This document shows, piece after piece, positions 24,794-36,368 of a DNA stretch of 64,000 nt; position 1 is the stretch's first letter; each line of letters starts with the position of its first letter. Under the pieces are notes generated by a model. That model made no database searches, was not told the DNA's origin, and saw only the letters and a list, made by a program, of their open reading frames with translations. Position numbers and translations under genes: made by a program. The stretch comes from Megalonaias nervosa. Its lineage: Eukaryota > Mollusca > Bivalvia > Unionida > Unionidae. Location: the NCBI GenBank assembly GCA_016617855.1, contig JAECUM010009679.1, positions 1 to 64,000 on the forward strand, given 5' to 3'.

Positions 24794-25310
24794 GATGTGG
24801 CATCTAGGCTCTGACATGAAGTGGTACAGTTATTCCTCACTCTAAAGTTCATGTGACATCTTGGCTCTGACATGACACGGCACAGTTATCCCTCACTATA
24901 AAGAACATTATATGACATCTAGGTTTTGATATGATGTTTCAGTTATCCCTCACTCTAAAGAACATTTTGTGACATCTAGGCTCTGCCATGATGTGGCACA
25001 GTTATCCCTCACTCTAAAGAACATGTGACATCTAGGCTTGACATGACATGGCACATTTATCCCTCAATTTAAAGAACATTATGTGACATCTAGGCTCTGC
25101 CATGATGTGGCAGTTATCCCTCACTCCAGAGAACATTATTTGACATCTAGGCTATGACATGATGTGGCACAGTTATCCCTTACTCTTTTAGGACATGTGA
25201 CATCTAGGCTCTGACATGACGTGGCACAGTTATCCTTCGCTCTAAAGAACATTATATGACATCTAGGCTGTGACATGACATGATATTGTTATCCCTCACT
25301 ATAAAGCACT
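24794..25310. repeat. Minisatellite, about 54-60 bp unit x 9
   Basis: Nine units share GACATCTAGGCTCTGACATG, then CAGTTATCCCTCACT and AAAGAACATTA. The block CAGTTATCCCTCACTATAAA resembles the terminus of MITE family 1, suggesting the unit grew from a MITE end. Units are 85-95% alike by eye. Confidence 0.95.
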
Positions 25311-25766
25311 TCAGTATAGCATCCACTTTTCGGGTGAGTGTAGTTTTGATATGAAGCCTACATAACCTGCCATATTCCGAGACAGTTTGGGCGGAGGGTT
25401 GACACTCAAAAAGTGTGTTTTGAGGTCCCAATGGGATTAGTGCATGTGATCCAAAACGTGATGTTGTCCAATTGAGAATAAGCTATCTTTTTATATAAGC
25501 CTATAGAACATGATTGGAAAATCCAACCTGAATAAAAGAAAATAACTTTTCTGTTGTCTCGACGTATTTCATACACTTAGAAAGAAATAGTTGGTAGACT
25601 TAGCATTGTCAGTTATCATCCCCATACACATATGTGCACTCACATAATCACAGCCACACTGACATTAAATGAAAACATAAACCAAGTTTCTGCCTTTAAA
25701 ATTCATTGAATGGCAAAACATATGCTTAGTTAGATACAGTCTTTGCTGCTCTTGGTAGTTCAGTAG

Positions 25767-25933
25767 CTCAGGTTTGAAGGTAATGCATGATTGTGTTCAT
25801 CTTTGCACTCAGGTTTGAAGGTAATGCATGATAGTGTTCATCTTTGCACTCAGGTTTGAAGGTAATGCATGATAGTGTTCATCTTTGCACTCAGGCTTGA
25901 AGGTAATGTATGATAGTGTTCATCTTTGCACTC
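25767..25933. repeat. Minisatellite, 41 bp unit x 4
   Basis: Units start at 25767, 25808, 25849 and 25890, each with CTCAGGTTTGAAGGTAATG and GTGTTCATCTTTGCA. Only single-base differences separate them. Confidence 0.97.
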
Positions 25934-26121
25934 ACTAGAGAAGAGGCTGGATGGTATTATTGTTCAAACTTCCTTGCTGGATTCTTTGGGTGAATCCTTT
26001 TATTTGAGGGTGGGTTGGGGTATCTCCCTAGTTTGATCTTTTCAGACCACTTTAAGGGAGGCCCCCTGCCATAATGGTATTGTTACCTGAAGGCTTTACA
26101 TTATGTGTTGGTGAATTATAT

Positions 26122-26255
26122 GTTTATATATAGGGGTATGTTATATATAGAGATATGTTATATATAGAGATATGTTATATATAGAGATATGTTATATATA
26201 GGGATATGTTATATATAGGGATATGTTAGATATAGAGATATGTTATATATAGAGT
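26122..26255. repeat. 17 bp tandem repeat x about 8
   Basis: The unit GATATGTTATATATAGA is repeated with small changes. It lies just beyond the 3' side of the minus-strand LINE ORF1 remnant. Confidence 0.9.
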
Positions 26256-26353
26256 AATATTGTTTTTGTTCTATGTTTGTTTTCTATTTTTGTTATTTTT
26301 GAGTCAAGTTTGTCTTTAAAAAAAATTTTTTTAAATTTTTTTTTATTAAAGAT

Positions 26354-27905
26354 TTAGGAAGTGTTGAATTCATTCAGGATCTTCCAAATCCTCATCAAAA
26401 GTGACAGTAGGTAGTAATCCTTCCTGTTCACTTCTTTTTCTTGTGTTCCCATTTTCAGACTTGTATGCTTCATTCTAGCTCTCAGTTTAGGTCTTTTCAT
26501 CTTCCTTTCTTTCTCCTTATTCCATTCTGCAAATAGTTCTTGTTTATTATTCATTGTTGTCATTGTTGTTTTATCTGTGCCTTCTATCTGTTGGGGCATC
26601 ACAATCTTTTACCCTTGTTGCTGATGTTGGTCCTTGCTTTGTTGTTCTTGTTGTTGCTGTTTATGTTTCTGTTAAGTTCCTGTTGTTTTTGTTTCTGTTG
26701 TTCCTGTTTGCTGTTCTGATGGTGTTCCAGAAAACTTATCATTTCCTGTTGCTTTTGTTTCCGTTGTTGTTCCTGCCTATTCTGTCTCTGTTTGGTGTTC
26801 TGCACTATCTGTTTTATCAGTTTATCCTGTTGTTCTAGCTGCTGTTGTTGCTTCTTTTGGTTAGGAAAAATTGTCATTTCCGAGACACAGACTCGCTGTT
26901 TACTCTCCTCTTGGATCTTTGGACATTTTTGTGGGGTATGGCCAGTATTCCCACATTTCTTACACTTTTTATGATGGATGCACTCTTTATACCAGGATTT
27001 TGTTAGAAAACCATGTAGAAGACGGGCTGGTTTCATTTTCTTTATTTCTGTTTTCTCTATTTCAAGTATCCTTATCCTATTTTTGATAGGATTTAGGGGG
27101 TGAGTGTCCATTCGCTCTTTTGTCACTTTGATGTTAAATTTTTCTTTGAACTTCTCCACTGTTGCCTGTAGGGGTATCTCTAATGGTATGTCTGATGGGT
27201 GCAGTTCTGCAGTTTTCTTCTTTATTTTCCATAATATTGGTGATGGTTCCTTGATAAAACCTTTTTCTCTTTCAATAGTCATTTCTCCAGTCTCAGGCTC
27301 AGCCCATGTTGGTACATGAGAAAGCTTGCCAGTGGCTTCTTGTGGGTCAGTGGTTCTTTCCAGGGTTCTCCCTGATTCTTCTTTCACCACTTATACTGGC
27401 CACCATGTATAGCCTATCTTGTGCTGAAAAATGGTGTTAAACCCTATAACAACAACAACAGTAACAACATTTCTCCAGGTTGGTTCCCTTTGGTCTTAGT
27501 ATATACCCTTTGAAACCCTTTCTATCAAGTGATTCAGTCAAACTAATGAAGATGAAGTCCTTATTCATAATTTGTAGAGCTATCATTACTGTAGCCTTAC
27601 TTGGTCTTCTTTCTAAGAGTATTTCTGTCATAAGAATTTCTTGTGTGCCCTCCTTGTGTGCACATTCAAGAAAGGATCCTTCTTCCGGCTCATTTCTTCT
27701 GGTCCTAAAAATATTTCTCCAACTCTGTCAATTCATTGTTCATTGCCATTTTGTGTTATTTCATGTGCAACATGTGTTCCTCACTCTGACTTCTTTTCAG
27801 GTATTTTACAGTTCTATTTCTTTCTATTATACGTTTTTTAGATTTTTAAGTTTATCCTCTTTAGTTCTCTGTATCCGCACATCATTTTCCAATTTCTTAT
27901 AAAAT
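26354..27905 (-). pseudogene. Decayed LINE ORF1 (gag-like) with CCHC zinc knuckle
   Basis: The minus strand encodes pieces of a gag-like RNA-binding protein of a non-LTR retrotransposon. The best piece runs 27290 to 26599. It holds a basic central domain, then a zinc knuckle of the form CKKCGNTGHTPQKC (C-x2-C-x4-H-x4-C) near 26950, then a long Q/K/N-rich tail. Upstream, 27631-27479 encodes a stretch starting MTEILLERRPSK, and 27700-27640 a piece with LGPEEMSRKKDPF. These lie in different frames, so the gene is broken by frameshifts. Downstream, 26602-26354 is a K/E-rich frame overlapping the TGA at 26601-26599. The order (central domain, then knuckle, then C-terminal tail) fits ORF1 of CR1/Jockey/I-type LINEs. 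No reverse transcriptase follows. SINE-A copy 3 splits the gene. Confidence 0.65.
27291..27467 (+). mobile_element. SINE-A copy 3, 5'-truncated, inside the LINE ORF1
   Basis: It starts inside the element at TCTCAGGCTCAGCCCATG, just after the B-box position, and runs to AAAAATGGTGTTAAACCC plus an AAC-repeat tail. An 11 bp direct repeat, CATTTCTCCAG, lies at 27280-27290 and 27468-27478. The truncation lies inside the duplicated target, so the copy inserted already truncated and lacks its promoter. Read antisense it supplies the first 33 residues of a 263-codon open frame, which is therefore an artefact fusion. Confidence 0.93.
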
Positions 27906-28947
27906 TCCTGTGGACTTATGGGCAGTTTGTTTTGTTCATGCCATGGCAGATCAATATTCGAAGACCATATTTCTGAGAATTGGTGTCACATTGGGTGAAT
28001 TCTGGTTAGAACTGAGTTGTTCTTGATGACCATAATGTTAGAATTGTCAGAACTGTATCTGATGCAGTTTGACCACGAGATATGCTTGTCCATTTCATGG
28101 GGGGGGACATAATATTGCAAAGTTTAATGGAGGATTTACAGGTAATACAGCAGTTATATATATAAACACCTCTATCCAGATCAGGTGTTAATGCTTTATC
28201 AAAACAAAGCAGCTGTGCAAACATGAGGGCCTGATTATTATTGTCCGTCAAACAATCTGTTTCCTAGCAAAAATCATAGTTAGCATTTTAACAAGCTTAA
28301 GATAATGAATAATAATAAAGACAATTAATCTGAATGTTCAGTTTAACATGCTGACTATGTTACATATAGGTAGTGCTCCTATTTTGACATGCCATACACT
28401 CCATAATGACTTATGTTGGTATGTTGCTTTACAGTAGGTGCAATGAATTAAAAACCTCCCATCCCCACGTCTGCCGTGTTTCACAAAGTCAGCCTGGAGC
28501 TATATTTGATGAGCTTAAATTTGGTTGCTTTGATTTTAGCTTATTGCTTCCTGAATCACCTTGAAAAATGAATCACACTTAAGCACTGTATTCCAACTGA
28601 AATAGTCATGCTTATATATATAGAGTAAAATCCAACTTCAGTAAAACGTTGCTGCTTTTCACAGATATGCCAATAAGCTTTAATACAGATGGCTTAAACA
28701 TTCTCATTCTCAATTATATGTAATAACTGTCATTCTTTTACATGCATCCAGCACCTCTTTGATTGCCTACAGCTTAAAATGAATTGGGTTGTTCCACTTT
28801 GTGAATTTTACCTATGCAAATTAGTACATATGAGCTCACTCACTGTCTTCAAAGGACTTAAAGGAATAAAAATGTTTGTTTTTTGTGTGACACATCGTGT
28901 TATGGCAAGTATGTGCCTACCTTGGACAAGACGAATGCACTTCTAAC
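27906..28947. other. Non-coding, no recognised feature
   Basis: AT-rich. A run of eight G lies near 28100. No gene is supported. Confidence 0.4.
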
Positions 28948-29092
28948 TGTACACTTGTATTGGCCCCCATCCAACAGTGTTTAAGGGGATCACTTTACTT
29001 TCTATACTGTATCTCAGTAAAAGATCACCTCTTTTATAATGCTCAATATTTTTATTGTTCTCCTGAACATTTGTTATAATGAAGGATGACTG
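28948..29092 (-). mobile_element. MITE family 1, copy c (partial)
   Basis: The right side reads TTGTTATAATGAAGGATGAC then TGTA. Its reverse complement, CAGTCATCCTTCATTATAAC, matches the family-1 terminus and the repeated block at 24794-25310. The left boundary is uncertain. Confidence 0.45.
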
Positions 29093-29278
29093 TAGAAGGG
29101 AAGTGTGGTTGATGCTGAAATTTCTTATTTTACACACTGCATGAGAGTTAGCTTGGTAATGTTTTTCAGAAGAAGAATTCTCTAACAGGTGTTTAAAACA
29201 GTTCTCCAAAAGATCTTCAGAAACTTTAGCAGTGAAACATATTTTGTTGTTTAAAGTCATTTATCAGTGCATGATACA

Positions 29279-29370
29279 AGGTGGCCAGCAAAACCCCAGG
29301 AAGAACCACCAACCCATTGGAAGCTGCTGGCAAGCTTCTCACACACCCATGTTGGCCATGTTTGTCGCTA
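29279..29370 (-). mobile_element. SINE-A copy 4, internal fragment (minus strand)
   Basis: The reverse complement contains GTGAGAAGCTTGCCAGCAGC and GGTTGGTGGTTCTTCCTGG, the conserved middle of SINE-A. Both ends are missing. Confidence 0.8.
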
Positions 29371-29470
29371 CCAGGGAACCCAGTGGAACATTTAAAAATA
29401 CATATAAAGTCAAAATGAAAGTGATATAAGTCAAGATACTTGTATGGCTATGCATTTAGTGAACAAATCT

Positions 29471-30115
29471 GTTATTAATTAGCCAGTGTCTTGATATGTT
29501 GATTGTGCAGTTTATTATTTGTTTGAAGCATTATGACTTTGGTAATAATCACATAGTTTTAGTCTGGGCTAAAATTTCAGTTATTAATTAGTACCTTGAT
29601 ATTTTAATTGTACAGTTCATTATTTGTTTTTGAAGCATTTGGACTTGGACTGTAATAACACAGTATCTGTCAGTGTTCAATTTTCAGTCATTAGCCAGTA
29701 CCTTGATACCTTGAATTTGCACACAGTTCAGTATTTGTTTGAAGCATTGGGACTTTGACTGTAATAACCCATTATCTATCAGTGTTCAGATTTCAGTCAT
29801 TAAGTAGTTTACTACCTTTATGCTTTGTGTAGTTCATTATATGTTTGAAGCTTTGGGACTTTGTAATCACACAGTACTTGTGAGAGTTCAAATTTCAGTC
29901 ATTAGCCCGTACACTTACTCTTTGATTGTGTAGTTCATTATTTGTTTGAAGCATTGGGACTTTGACTGTAATCACACAATACTTATCAGTGTTCAAATTT
30001 CAGTTATTAGCCAGTACCTTTATACTTTGATTGTGCATTTCATTTGTTTGAAGCATTAGCACATTGGCTATTGTAAGTCACATAGTGTCAGTCTGTGTTA
30101 AAGATTTCTTTTGAA
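29471..30115. repeat. Tandem repeat, about 100-110 bp unit x 6
   Basis: Six diverged units carry CAGTTATTAATTAG/CAGTCATTAGCCAGTACC, GTTCATTATTTGTTTGAAGC, then GGGACTTTGACTGTAAT and CAGTGTTCAAATTTCAGT. Unit starts fall near 29471, 29581, 29689, 29797, 29899 and 30003. Divergence is higher than in most other arrays of the window. Confidence 0.93.
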
Positions 30116-30607
30116 ATCATTAGGCTTATACAACATTGTTAGTTCATTATCACGAAAACTGAAAGGTATTGCAATTGTACATGTAATATTAGATTATGAC
30201 ATTGTTACTGTAAGTTTGTCATAAAAGGAGTCTGTACAGTAACATGCATGACCTAACATTTTACATAGGTACAGGCAGTTTAATAAAATCTATTTGTTCT
30301 GTGTTTCATTCTGTAAGATCAGTGGCCATTGTTTCTCAGTGTAGGCAATTGCATATATCACAAGCATGCAAAATTTTCTTAGGCATTTTGTAACCATGAA
30401 TAATGCAGGAGTGCAAATTTTAATGAAGTAAAATGAAGTACTTTTGTTGTATTATATTAATAGAGAATTTGTTCAAAAGAATAATGTTGGAAGATTTGCA
30501 GGTATTATATGGTCTGTATAGTGCATTTTGTAGGCCAAAGTTCCTCACTTTTGACTGGTTTTGCATTTTATTATAGCAGACAATTTTTTTACTATTCCTT
30601 ACATCAG

Positions 30608-30714
30608 ATAGTCTTGATGACAAAAGTCTTTTGCTTGAAGTGGTATTTGTGGTAAAGGACACCAACCAACCTGGAGGTGAACACCAACCATTTAATAAAT
30701 TTGGGAATCAGAAA
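30608..30714 (+). CDS. Candidate internal exon, unknown protein (107 nt)
   Basis: A pyrimidine-rich acceptor (TTTTACTATTCCTTACATCAG-type, ending at 30607) is followed by 107 nt. The exon closes at a donor-like AAA/GTAAGA (30715). Read with two leading bases, it is open for 35 codons from SLDDKSLLLEVVFVV to FGNQK and ends on a codon boundary. The hydrophobic strand followed by a polar P/G-rich turn could fit an extracellular beta domain, but I do not recognise the protein. In AT-rich DNA an open stretch of this length can arise by chance, and the opposite strand is also open. No matching neighbouring exon was identified. Confidence 0.3.
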
Positions 30715-31330
30715 GTAAGAAGACCACAAAGCAAACACTTAATGCACTGTTATTGCAAGGGATATGTACTTGCCTGTCCATCAGAGGCAGTGTTTTCTCC
30801 AGTATGTGTACAGTTGCACCAATTCGCATCAAAATTTAATGAATCCCCTTGGTGTTCTATTCTAAGATGGAAGATTGTGGGATTATTTCTGAAGATCATG
30901 CCAAAAATGAACAGTGTGCAAATATCATGCATTATTGTTTTGGCTGTACCTTTATCTTTTCATTACATCTCCTATTTCCAGAAATTTTCACTTTTTGGTC
31001 CAAAGGGGTTGTGATTTCCTCCCTAAATTTTCAGTTCTGGAAAAGACCAGTGCCCCTTTAAAATATATAAGAGTTAGATTTCTAGCTCAGCTGCCACAAA
31101 TCATGCACATAGTGATTCACATTTTGTATTGAAGCAGTGGGACACTTGTATTAATTATCTGGTGATAAAAGAATGTTATCTACCAATTTGGGCCTACAAA
31201 AAGGCAATAACTGTCCAAAGAATAAGATTATCCAAAATGACAGAGATCATCCAAAACCCAAGTAAATGCCCTCATGGAATCGGGATTATTTTCTAGTAAT
31301 AAATATTTTTTCATACCATATCTTTGTTTT

Positions 31331-31540
31331 ACCATATATACATGCTTATAAGATGACTCCAACCAAGTGCATATATCCAGATCTGCAATCACATAATGTG
31401 TGCTGGAAGATTTGATCTATGCTGTTTGTTGAGAATAAAATAATTAACATAAACCCTGTCTGCAGGTGCATTATTTCTTGGCAGATCAAAATCTTGATTA
31501 TTTGCAGTTTGACATTACTTATAAGCGAGTATATATGGTA
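31331..31540. mobile_element. MITE family 2, copy c
   Basis: The ends are ACCATATATACATGCTTATA and ATAAGCGAGTATATATGGTA, an inverted repeat of about 20 bp with TA-like flanks. The interior has CCAGATCTGC and TTTGTTGAGAATAA, as in copies a and b. This copy has the best-kept termini. Confidence 0.85.
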
Positions 31541-32189
31541 TGTATACTCCATGTACATTATTGTACTAAGGGACCAACTGTTTAATATTTGGAGAGGAGG
31601 GGTGTCAAAGAATTATTTTTCTTTTATTTCAAGATATTTTTTTCAAGGAATATAATGACCATCAAAATTTTCTTTGAAATCAGAGCAAGAATAATTTCTT
31701 TTTTAAGTTTTTTTTCTCAGAATCTCACAGGTATCACCCAAACCCCCAAAATCCTCTGGTTAGTCGCTAAGCACAGTTGTGAGGTTGTACAATGGCAGAC
31801 ATATAGTTTTCTGTTTTTTATGCCAATGTCCTTTCTATTTCATGCATTTCTAATGATGTAACTTAGAGCTACTGTCATAACAAATGATCACTTCTACCAT
31901 GCCAGTAAATTAAGATAAACAACTGTTAGTTTGATTTTTATTTGTTAAAATTATTTATCAGACATGTACATATGTTATAACATACTGTAATGGGTCTATT
32001 CATAGATGAAGTTCTGGTCACTCTGTAATAATTGTGACCCCCCTTCCTCCAGGTTACGAAAATGCCATAGTGGGAATTCGCACTGTATGAAATTCTCGGA
32101 GAAATCATAGGATGGAGGATTTCTTTTTGTTTAGATAAGGCAGTTTATTATTTAACTGATCCACCTTTGCAAAAAGTTGCACTTTAAAT
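31541..32189. other. Non-coding, no recognised feature
   Basis: AT-rich, no supported gene or repeat. The 90-codon open frame at 31589-31861 is phenylalanine-rich low complexity. Confidence 0.4.
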
Positions 32190-32770
32190 TATTTGTATGC
32201 ATCTGCCATAAGGTGGAGGGTATTGTGCTATAATGTCTGTCTGTCTGTGTTTTATCAATTTCATTTCTGCACAATAACTTTAGTTGTCCACCATATAAAG
32301 TTACCAAAGTTTGTGGATGGCTAGGGTACAAGAAAAACCATATTGATAGGTCTGTAGCTTAAATGTCATTGTCACTGTAACTGAAAGATAAAACTCCAAT
32401 TTCCAGGCATGAGTTCCACACCATTTACAGCTACCAAACACTGTGGATGGGTTGCACTTAGGGCAATAAAGCAGGCTGTCAATGTTGGGACCAAAAGGTT
32501 ATGGTCAGTATGGCTGAAATAATAAAAATGGTTTCTCCACACTGACATTTGTTCTACATTGCATGCCTGGGCAAAACATTACTAATAGCTTGCACTTTGG
32601 GTAAAGATGAAGCCTGTCAGTTTTGAGGTCAAAAGATCAAGGTTGAAGCCTATCAAGGAGCAAAGTCAATGTACAATAATAGTACTTCTGCATCACATAC
32701 CAGAACCAGACTTTCTGGATGGTTTACACTTGGCAAGCATAAAGCTCCCAGATGGGAGGGTTTTCCTTCC
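32190..32770 (+). repeat. Dispersed repeat, mollusc style, two related halves
   Basis: The sequence carries GCATCTGCCATAAGGTGGAG and CTGCACAATAACTTTAG, then CCATATAAAGTTACCAAAG and a second round with CACACCATTTACAGCTACC and GTGGATGGGTTGCACTT. It ends with AGGTCAAAAGATCAAGG. The two rounds show an internal duplication. Similar noncoding phrases (start tolerance, 'AAGGTCA' phrases) are common in mollusc repeats as I recall them. No protein is encoded. Confidence 0.5.
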
Positions 32771-33334
32771 GAGAAGAGGTGTCTCCTGTCCCTCACTCAA
32801 GTCTCCCATTTACACAAAAATTATTGTTGAATTTTTTTTTCACACATTGCTTTCACTGTAGTATGTTTATGGTTATACTGCCAGTGATCACATGACTGTG
32901 AACTGGCTTAATTAAGCATGGCAAGATGATTTAGTTGCTTAATTTCAAGGCAGCATAAAGCAATTAATGCCCCTTTGATTCTGTCAGCAGGGTTGGTTGG
33001 CTTCGATGTTAGAAGTTTGTTGACATGGATTAAACTATGTGTGATCAAAAGTAGTGTCAAAAGGATTAAAGTGATTTATCGATTATGCATGGATAAAAGA
33101 ACTCAGTCTGGGGCAGTTCAGCTTTTCTGTGTCTGAAGTTTGTTGAGATGTCAAAGTGTGTTTTATATCCCAGTGCAAAAATACCACAATCAAAGCAAGC
33201 AAAACATCACATGAAAATCAATGATGCATGGAAATGGGAGTTTCATGTTTGAATCAAGTCTTCCCTTCCCATAAAGCGGACTTTAAATTCTACTATGGTG
33301 GCAAGAATAACACTATGTGTCATGCAGCATGTTG

Positions 33335-33735
33335 AAGGATATTAAACGAGACAACTGATACCCCATCACTGAAATCCATAATTTGCACAATCTTAAATTT
33401 GGATAAAAATATTTGTGCAGAGATACTGTTTGCCAACTTTATAAAGGAACATAATCTCCTATTTACTTTAGGAAAATATTTTTCAGATCTAGTCAAAATA
33501 ATGTTCATTAGCTTGAAAATTGCACAAAAGTTCTCATACAAACAGACAGAAATGGATGAAAATTGCTCACATAGTGACAAAAGTGTTGAGTCCTCTTTCA
33601 GATAAGAAAATTAAAGATATGACGAACAGAGCTAATAAAGCATGTCCACAGCTACTAGTACTTTTAAAATTCTTAAATTTTATACTAGGAAGAGAAGAAT
33701 CTTATGTAAAAATCATTGCTCAGTAGTAGTAAGTT
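33335..33735 (+). pseudogene. Degenerate hAT-superfamily transposase-like fragment
   Basis: An open frame around 33338-33605 encodes NICAEILFANFIKEHN near 33405, followed by LGKYFSDLVKIMF and LKIAQKFSYKQTEM. This pattern (an AE-LF-x-F-x-x-EHN helix, a D/F-x-x-L-x-K-MF segment, then S-KIA-x-x-x-x and K-T) resembles the N-terminal region of a widespread hAT-derived transposase family, as I recall it from invertebrate predicted proteins. The frame closes at 33605. A second frame, 33520-33726, continues with a different reading, so the gene is shifted. There is no catalytic region and no TIRs. DNA-binding function is presumably lost. Assignment is by pattern memory only. Confidence 0.5.
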
Positions 33736-35789
33736 TAAATTTATGCCAGTTAAAAATATTTTTATAAATTAAATAATCTCATGTTCCATTATGTAACTGC
33801 TAGTTGAATGTTAACTACCAAATTTTATTTAAATTATTCACAATGATAAGGACTTTTTTTCTCCTGTGGTACCATCTAAGTGGGAGATAACTGAACTCTG
33901 AAGATAATTACCTTAATACAAATTGGCAGCACAACACTACATGTTTACAGCTCCCAATATTAGCATCCCTTGGTCTGATTGGATATGTTTTTCTTTTTCA
34001 CTCCAGGATAACAATAAAATAATACTTTCCTCAAATAATAAAAATTCTGTACTGAAGAGATCATAAACTTTTCATATATCTCATTGCATAAAATATATTT
34101 TGTATGAGATGTAAACCATTCAAAACTGACTAAGATTCATGATAAATGTAACCACCTTCAAGACTGATTTATGTCATGGGCAATTCCTAACACAAGCAGA
34201 CCATAAATCTAGACAGTTTTCCTAACATAATGAATTGTTCATACAAATTTTCAAATAAAAACTGTATATTTTATTATCCTGATAAAAAATGTTTTTGTAC
34301 TGCTTGCACTGCTATCAAGTTACTTCTCATTGAGTTTCTGTAAGGTTATCAAATTCCTTTGAACCAACCACTCTTTTTGGAACAGATGTATTCATCTGCA
34401 ATGCAAAATTATTACAAGTCTTGTCAGTTTCGGGCTGCTTCAAAACTCCTTAGCTTTTATTTAATTTATTTCTATTACAGTTGTATTTTAATCTGTGACA
34501 AGTAATCAGTCTTATTGTCATTCACTATTTTCAATCTCCCCATTTACACTAAATGACTTCTATTACATACAAACCACTAAATCTGAACACATCCAAACAG
34601 TACATGAGTCATATAACGTTTAAGACAAAGGCATGCAAACCCTTAGCTTCTGAACTCACTGAAAAATTTATGTATGAATTTAAAATAAATAAATTCAACA
34701 AATAATTACAAACTTACATCAATGAATATATTGTATGCAATTGCAACTAACCATGTGCTTTACTGAGACTCTTGTTATGCAGGTGAATCTCTTGCTTTCA
34801 TTTCCTCACCTTTCAGACAAAGGTCCCTTAGACAGTCTACTTAGAAATGCTTATTATTTACCAGAGCTAAATTCTGGCTTGCCTCAGAAACTTAGGTTGT
34901 CTAATTTTGTGAGGGAGATTACTTAAAACCTTGAATTCCATCAAGGCACACACTCACCCTTCTTTTTGCTTAGCCAGTCAGGATTAGTTTCTCAAACCAC
35001 CAAAAATTTTAACACTCCTGTTGAAGTGAGAATAATCCTCTTTAGTCTACCATTTTTAATAACTATTCTGGAAAAGATCATTTTATGACACCAGTGTTTC
35101 AAATGGCCCAAGCTTTCCAAAAATTTTTGCTCTTGTTGGTCTCAACTCTGTGATTGGCCTTACATTAACACTGGCCTCTGCCAAGTCTTTGATCATTATC
35201 AAACAAACTCTAATTAAAATTCAGTTCTTGCCCCAAACAGAACATATGACATTCCTTCACAGTGAGCAATTAATTATGAACCTTGCCCATATGTCAGTCT
35301 TAATGGTTACGTGTCAAGCTGACCAAGACAGAATCTACTGCAAAATTATCGCTAAAACATTTTATACCATTACGTACTACTACTACTACAACTATACTAC
35401 AACTTGTACTGGTACTGCACAAAATATTATGACCACAGTGTTGGTTTTACTACTCGCATCTCTTTGTCTCATATAGTTATTTTTTGTAGAATAGCTTTAC
35501 ATCACAGGAATCTCCAGAACTATTTACTATCCAGTTACAAAGGCACCATATCATGAACTTTTGAAAACTTTTTTGAAAACATCATGAGCATTTGATTGGT
35601 CATTACTGTTTCATGCATTGCTTTGTTGTAATTGGTAAAGCATTATTGATCAGATCTTTTACTACCAATGATACACTTTGGTATAATAATGCTGAAAGAT
35701 TAAATTTTGGTCAGATTACATAGTGATTCCAGATTGATGATGTCTGCCCATCTTTGCATCTCTCCAGCAGGCATCAACAATGAAGTTAA
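33736..35789. other. Non-coding, no recognised feature
   Basis: AT-rich with scattered short frames. A TAC-rich tract lies at about 35370-35410. The 108-codon frame at 35150-35476 runs into that tract and has no domain signature. Confidence 0.4.
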
Positions 35790-35794
35790 GGTTT

Positions 35795-36095
35795 ACATTG
35801 AAGTAATTTTTTCAGACTATTGCTTATAGAGTTACATATGCTGGTATGGAGACATGTGATCTGAAGTACCACACTTTCCAGTAAATATTAGGTCATTGTA
35901 ACTTATATTTCACAGTTGGTTTAATGTTAACCTTTGTGTTTAATCCAGGTTACAGTATGGTAGTGTTTGTATTAACACCAGTTTCTCTGACACTGCTTGT
36001 AATGTCACTTATTTTGGTATATAGATGTGTCATTTGGTCTACTACATCTTTCAGTGAAAATTAAGTTATTGTAACCTTTATTTCCCACCACAATG
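35795..36095. repeat. Degenerate repeat, about 170 bp x 2
   Basis: Two rounds of a ...GTCATTGTAACTTATATT / GTTATTGTAACCTTTATT... pattern are separated by about 171 bp (35892 and 36063). TTTCTCTGACACTGCTTGTA lies between them. The same phrases appear at 63150-63465, so this is a dispersed repeat family. Confidence 0.55.
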
Positions 36096-36356
36096 GCCAA
36101 CAGTATTTTTTGTTTATCTCAGATGACCTGCATGTATGTTTGTATTAGTTCAGTTTATCAAGCAATATTGCCAACAGTCACTTGGCTTGGTTTGAATATG
36201 TTCATAGAAATACTTCAATCTTCAATCAAAATTAACTCACACATGACTTATATATTTTTCTCTAGCGATCTGCATGAAACTTTTTATTTCAGTATCTTGG
36301 ACATTAAACTATTAGTACATATTAATATCATTTGATACTTTGGATGCATGGCAATA

Positions 36357-36368
36357 CCCCCCCCCCCC
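36357..36368. repeat. Poly-C tract
   Basis: Twelve consecutive C bases on the plus strand. Confidence 0.9.

Noticed and set aside
26599..27390. 263-codon open frame taken as one intact gene
   Set aside because: Its first third is the antisense of a SINE bounded by a target duplication. Only the remainder is LINE ORF1, and the upstream ORF1 part is not in the same frame.
26122..28000. Search for a reverse transcriptase downstream or upstream of the LINE ORF1
   Set aside because: No frame shows RT motifs such as the YADD-type box. The element is only an ORF1 remnant.
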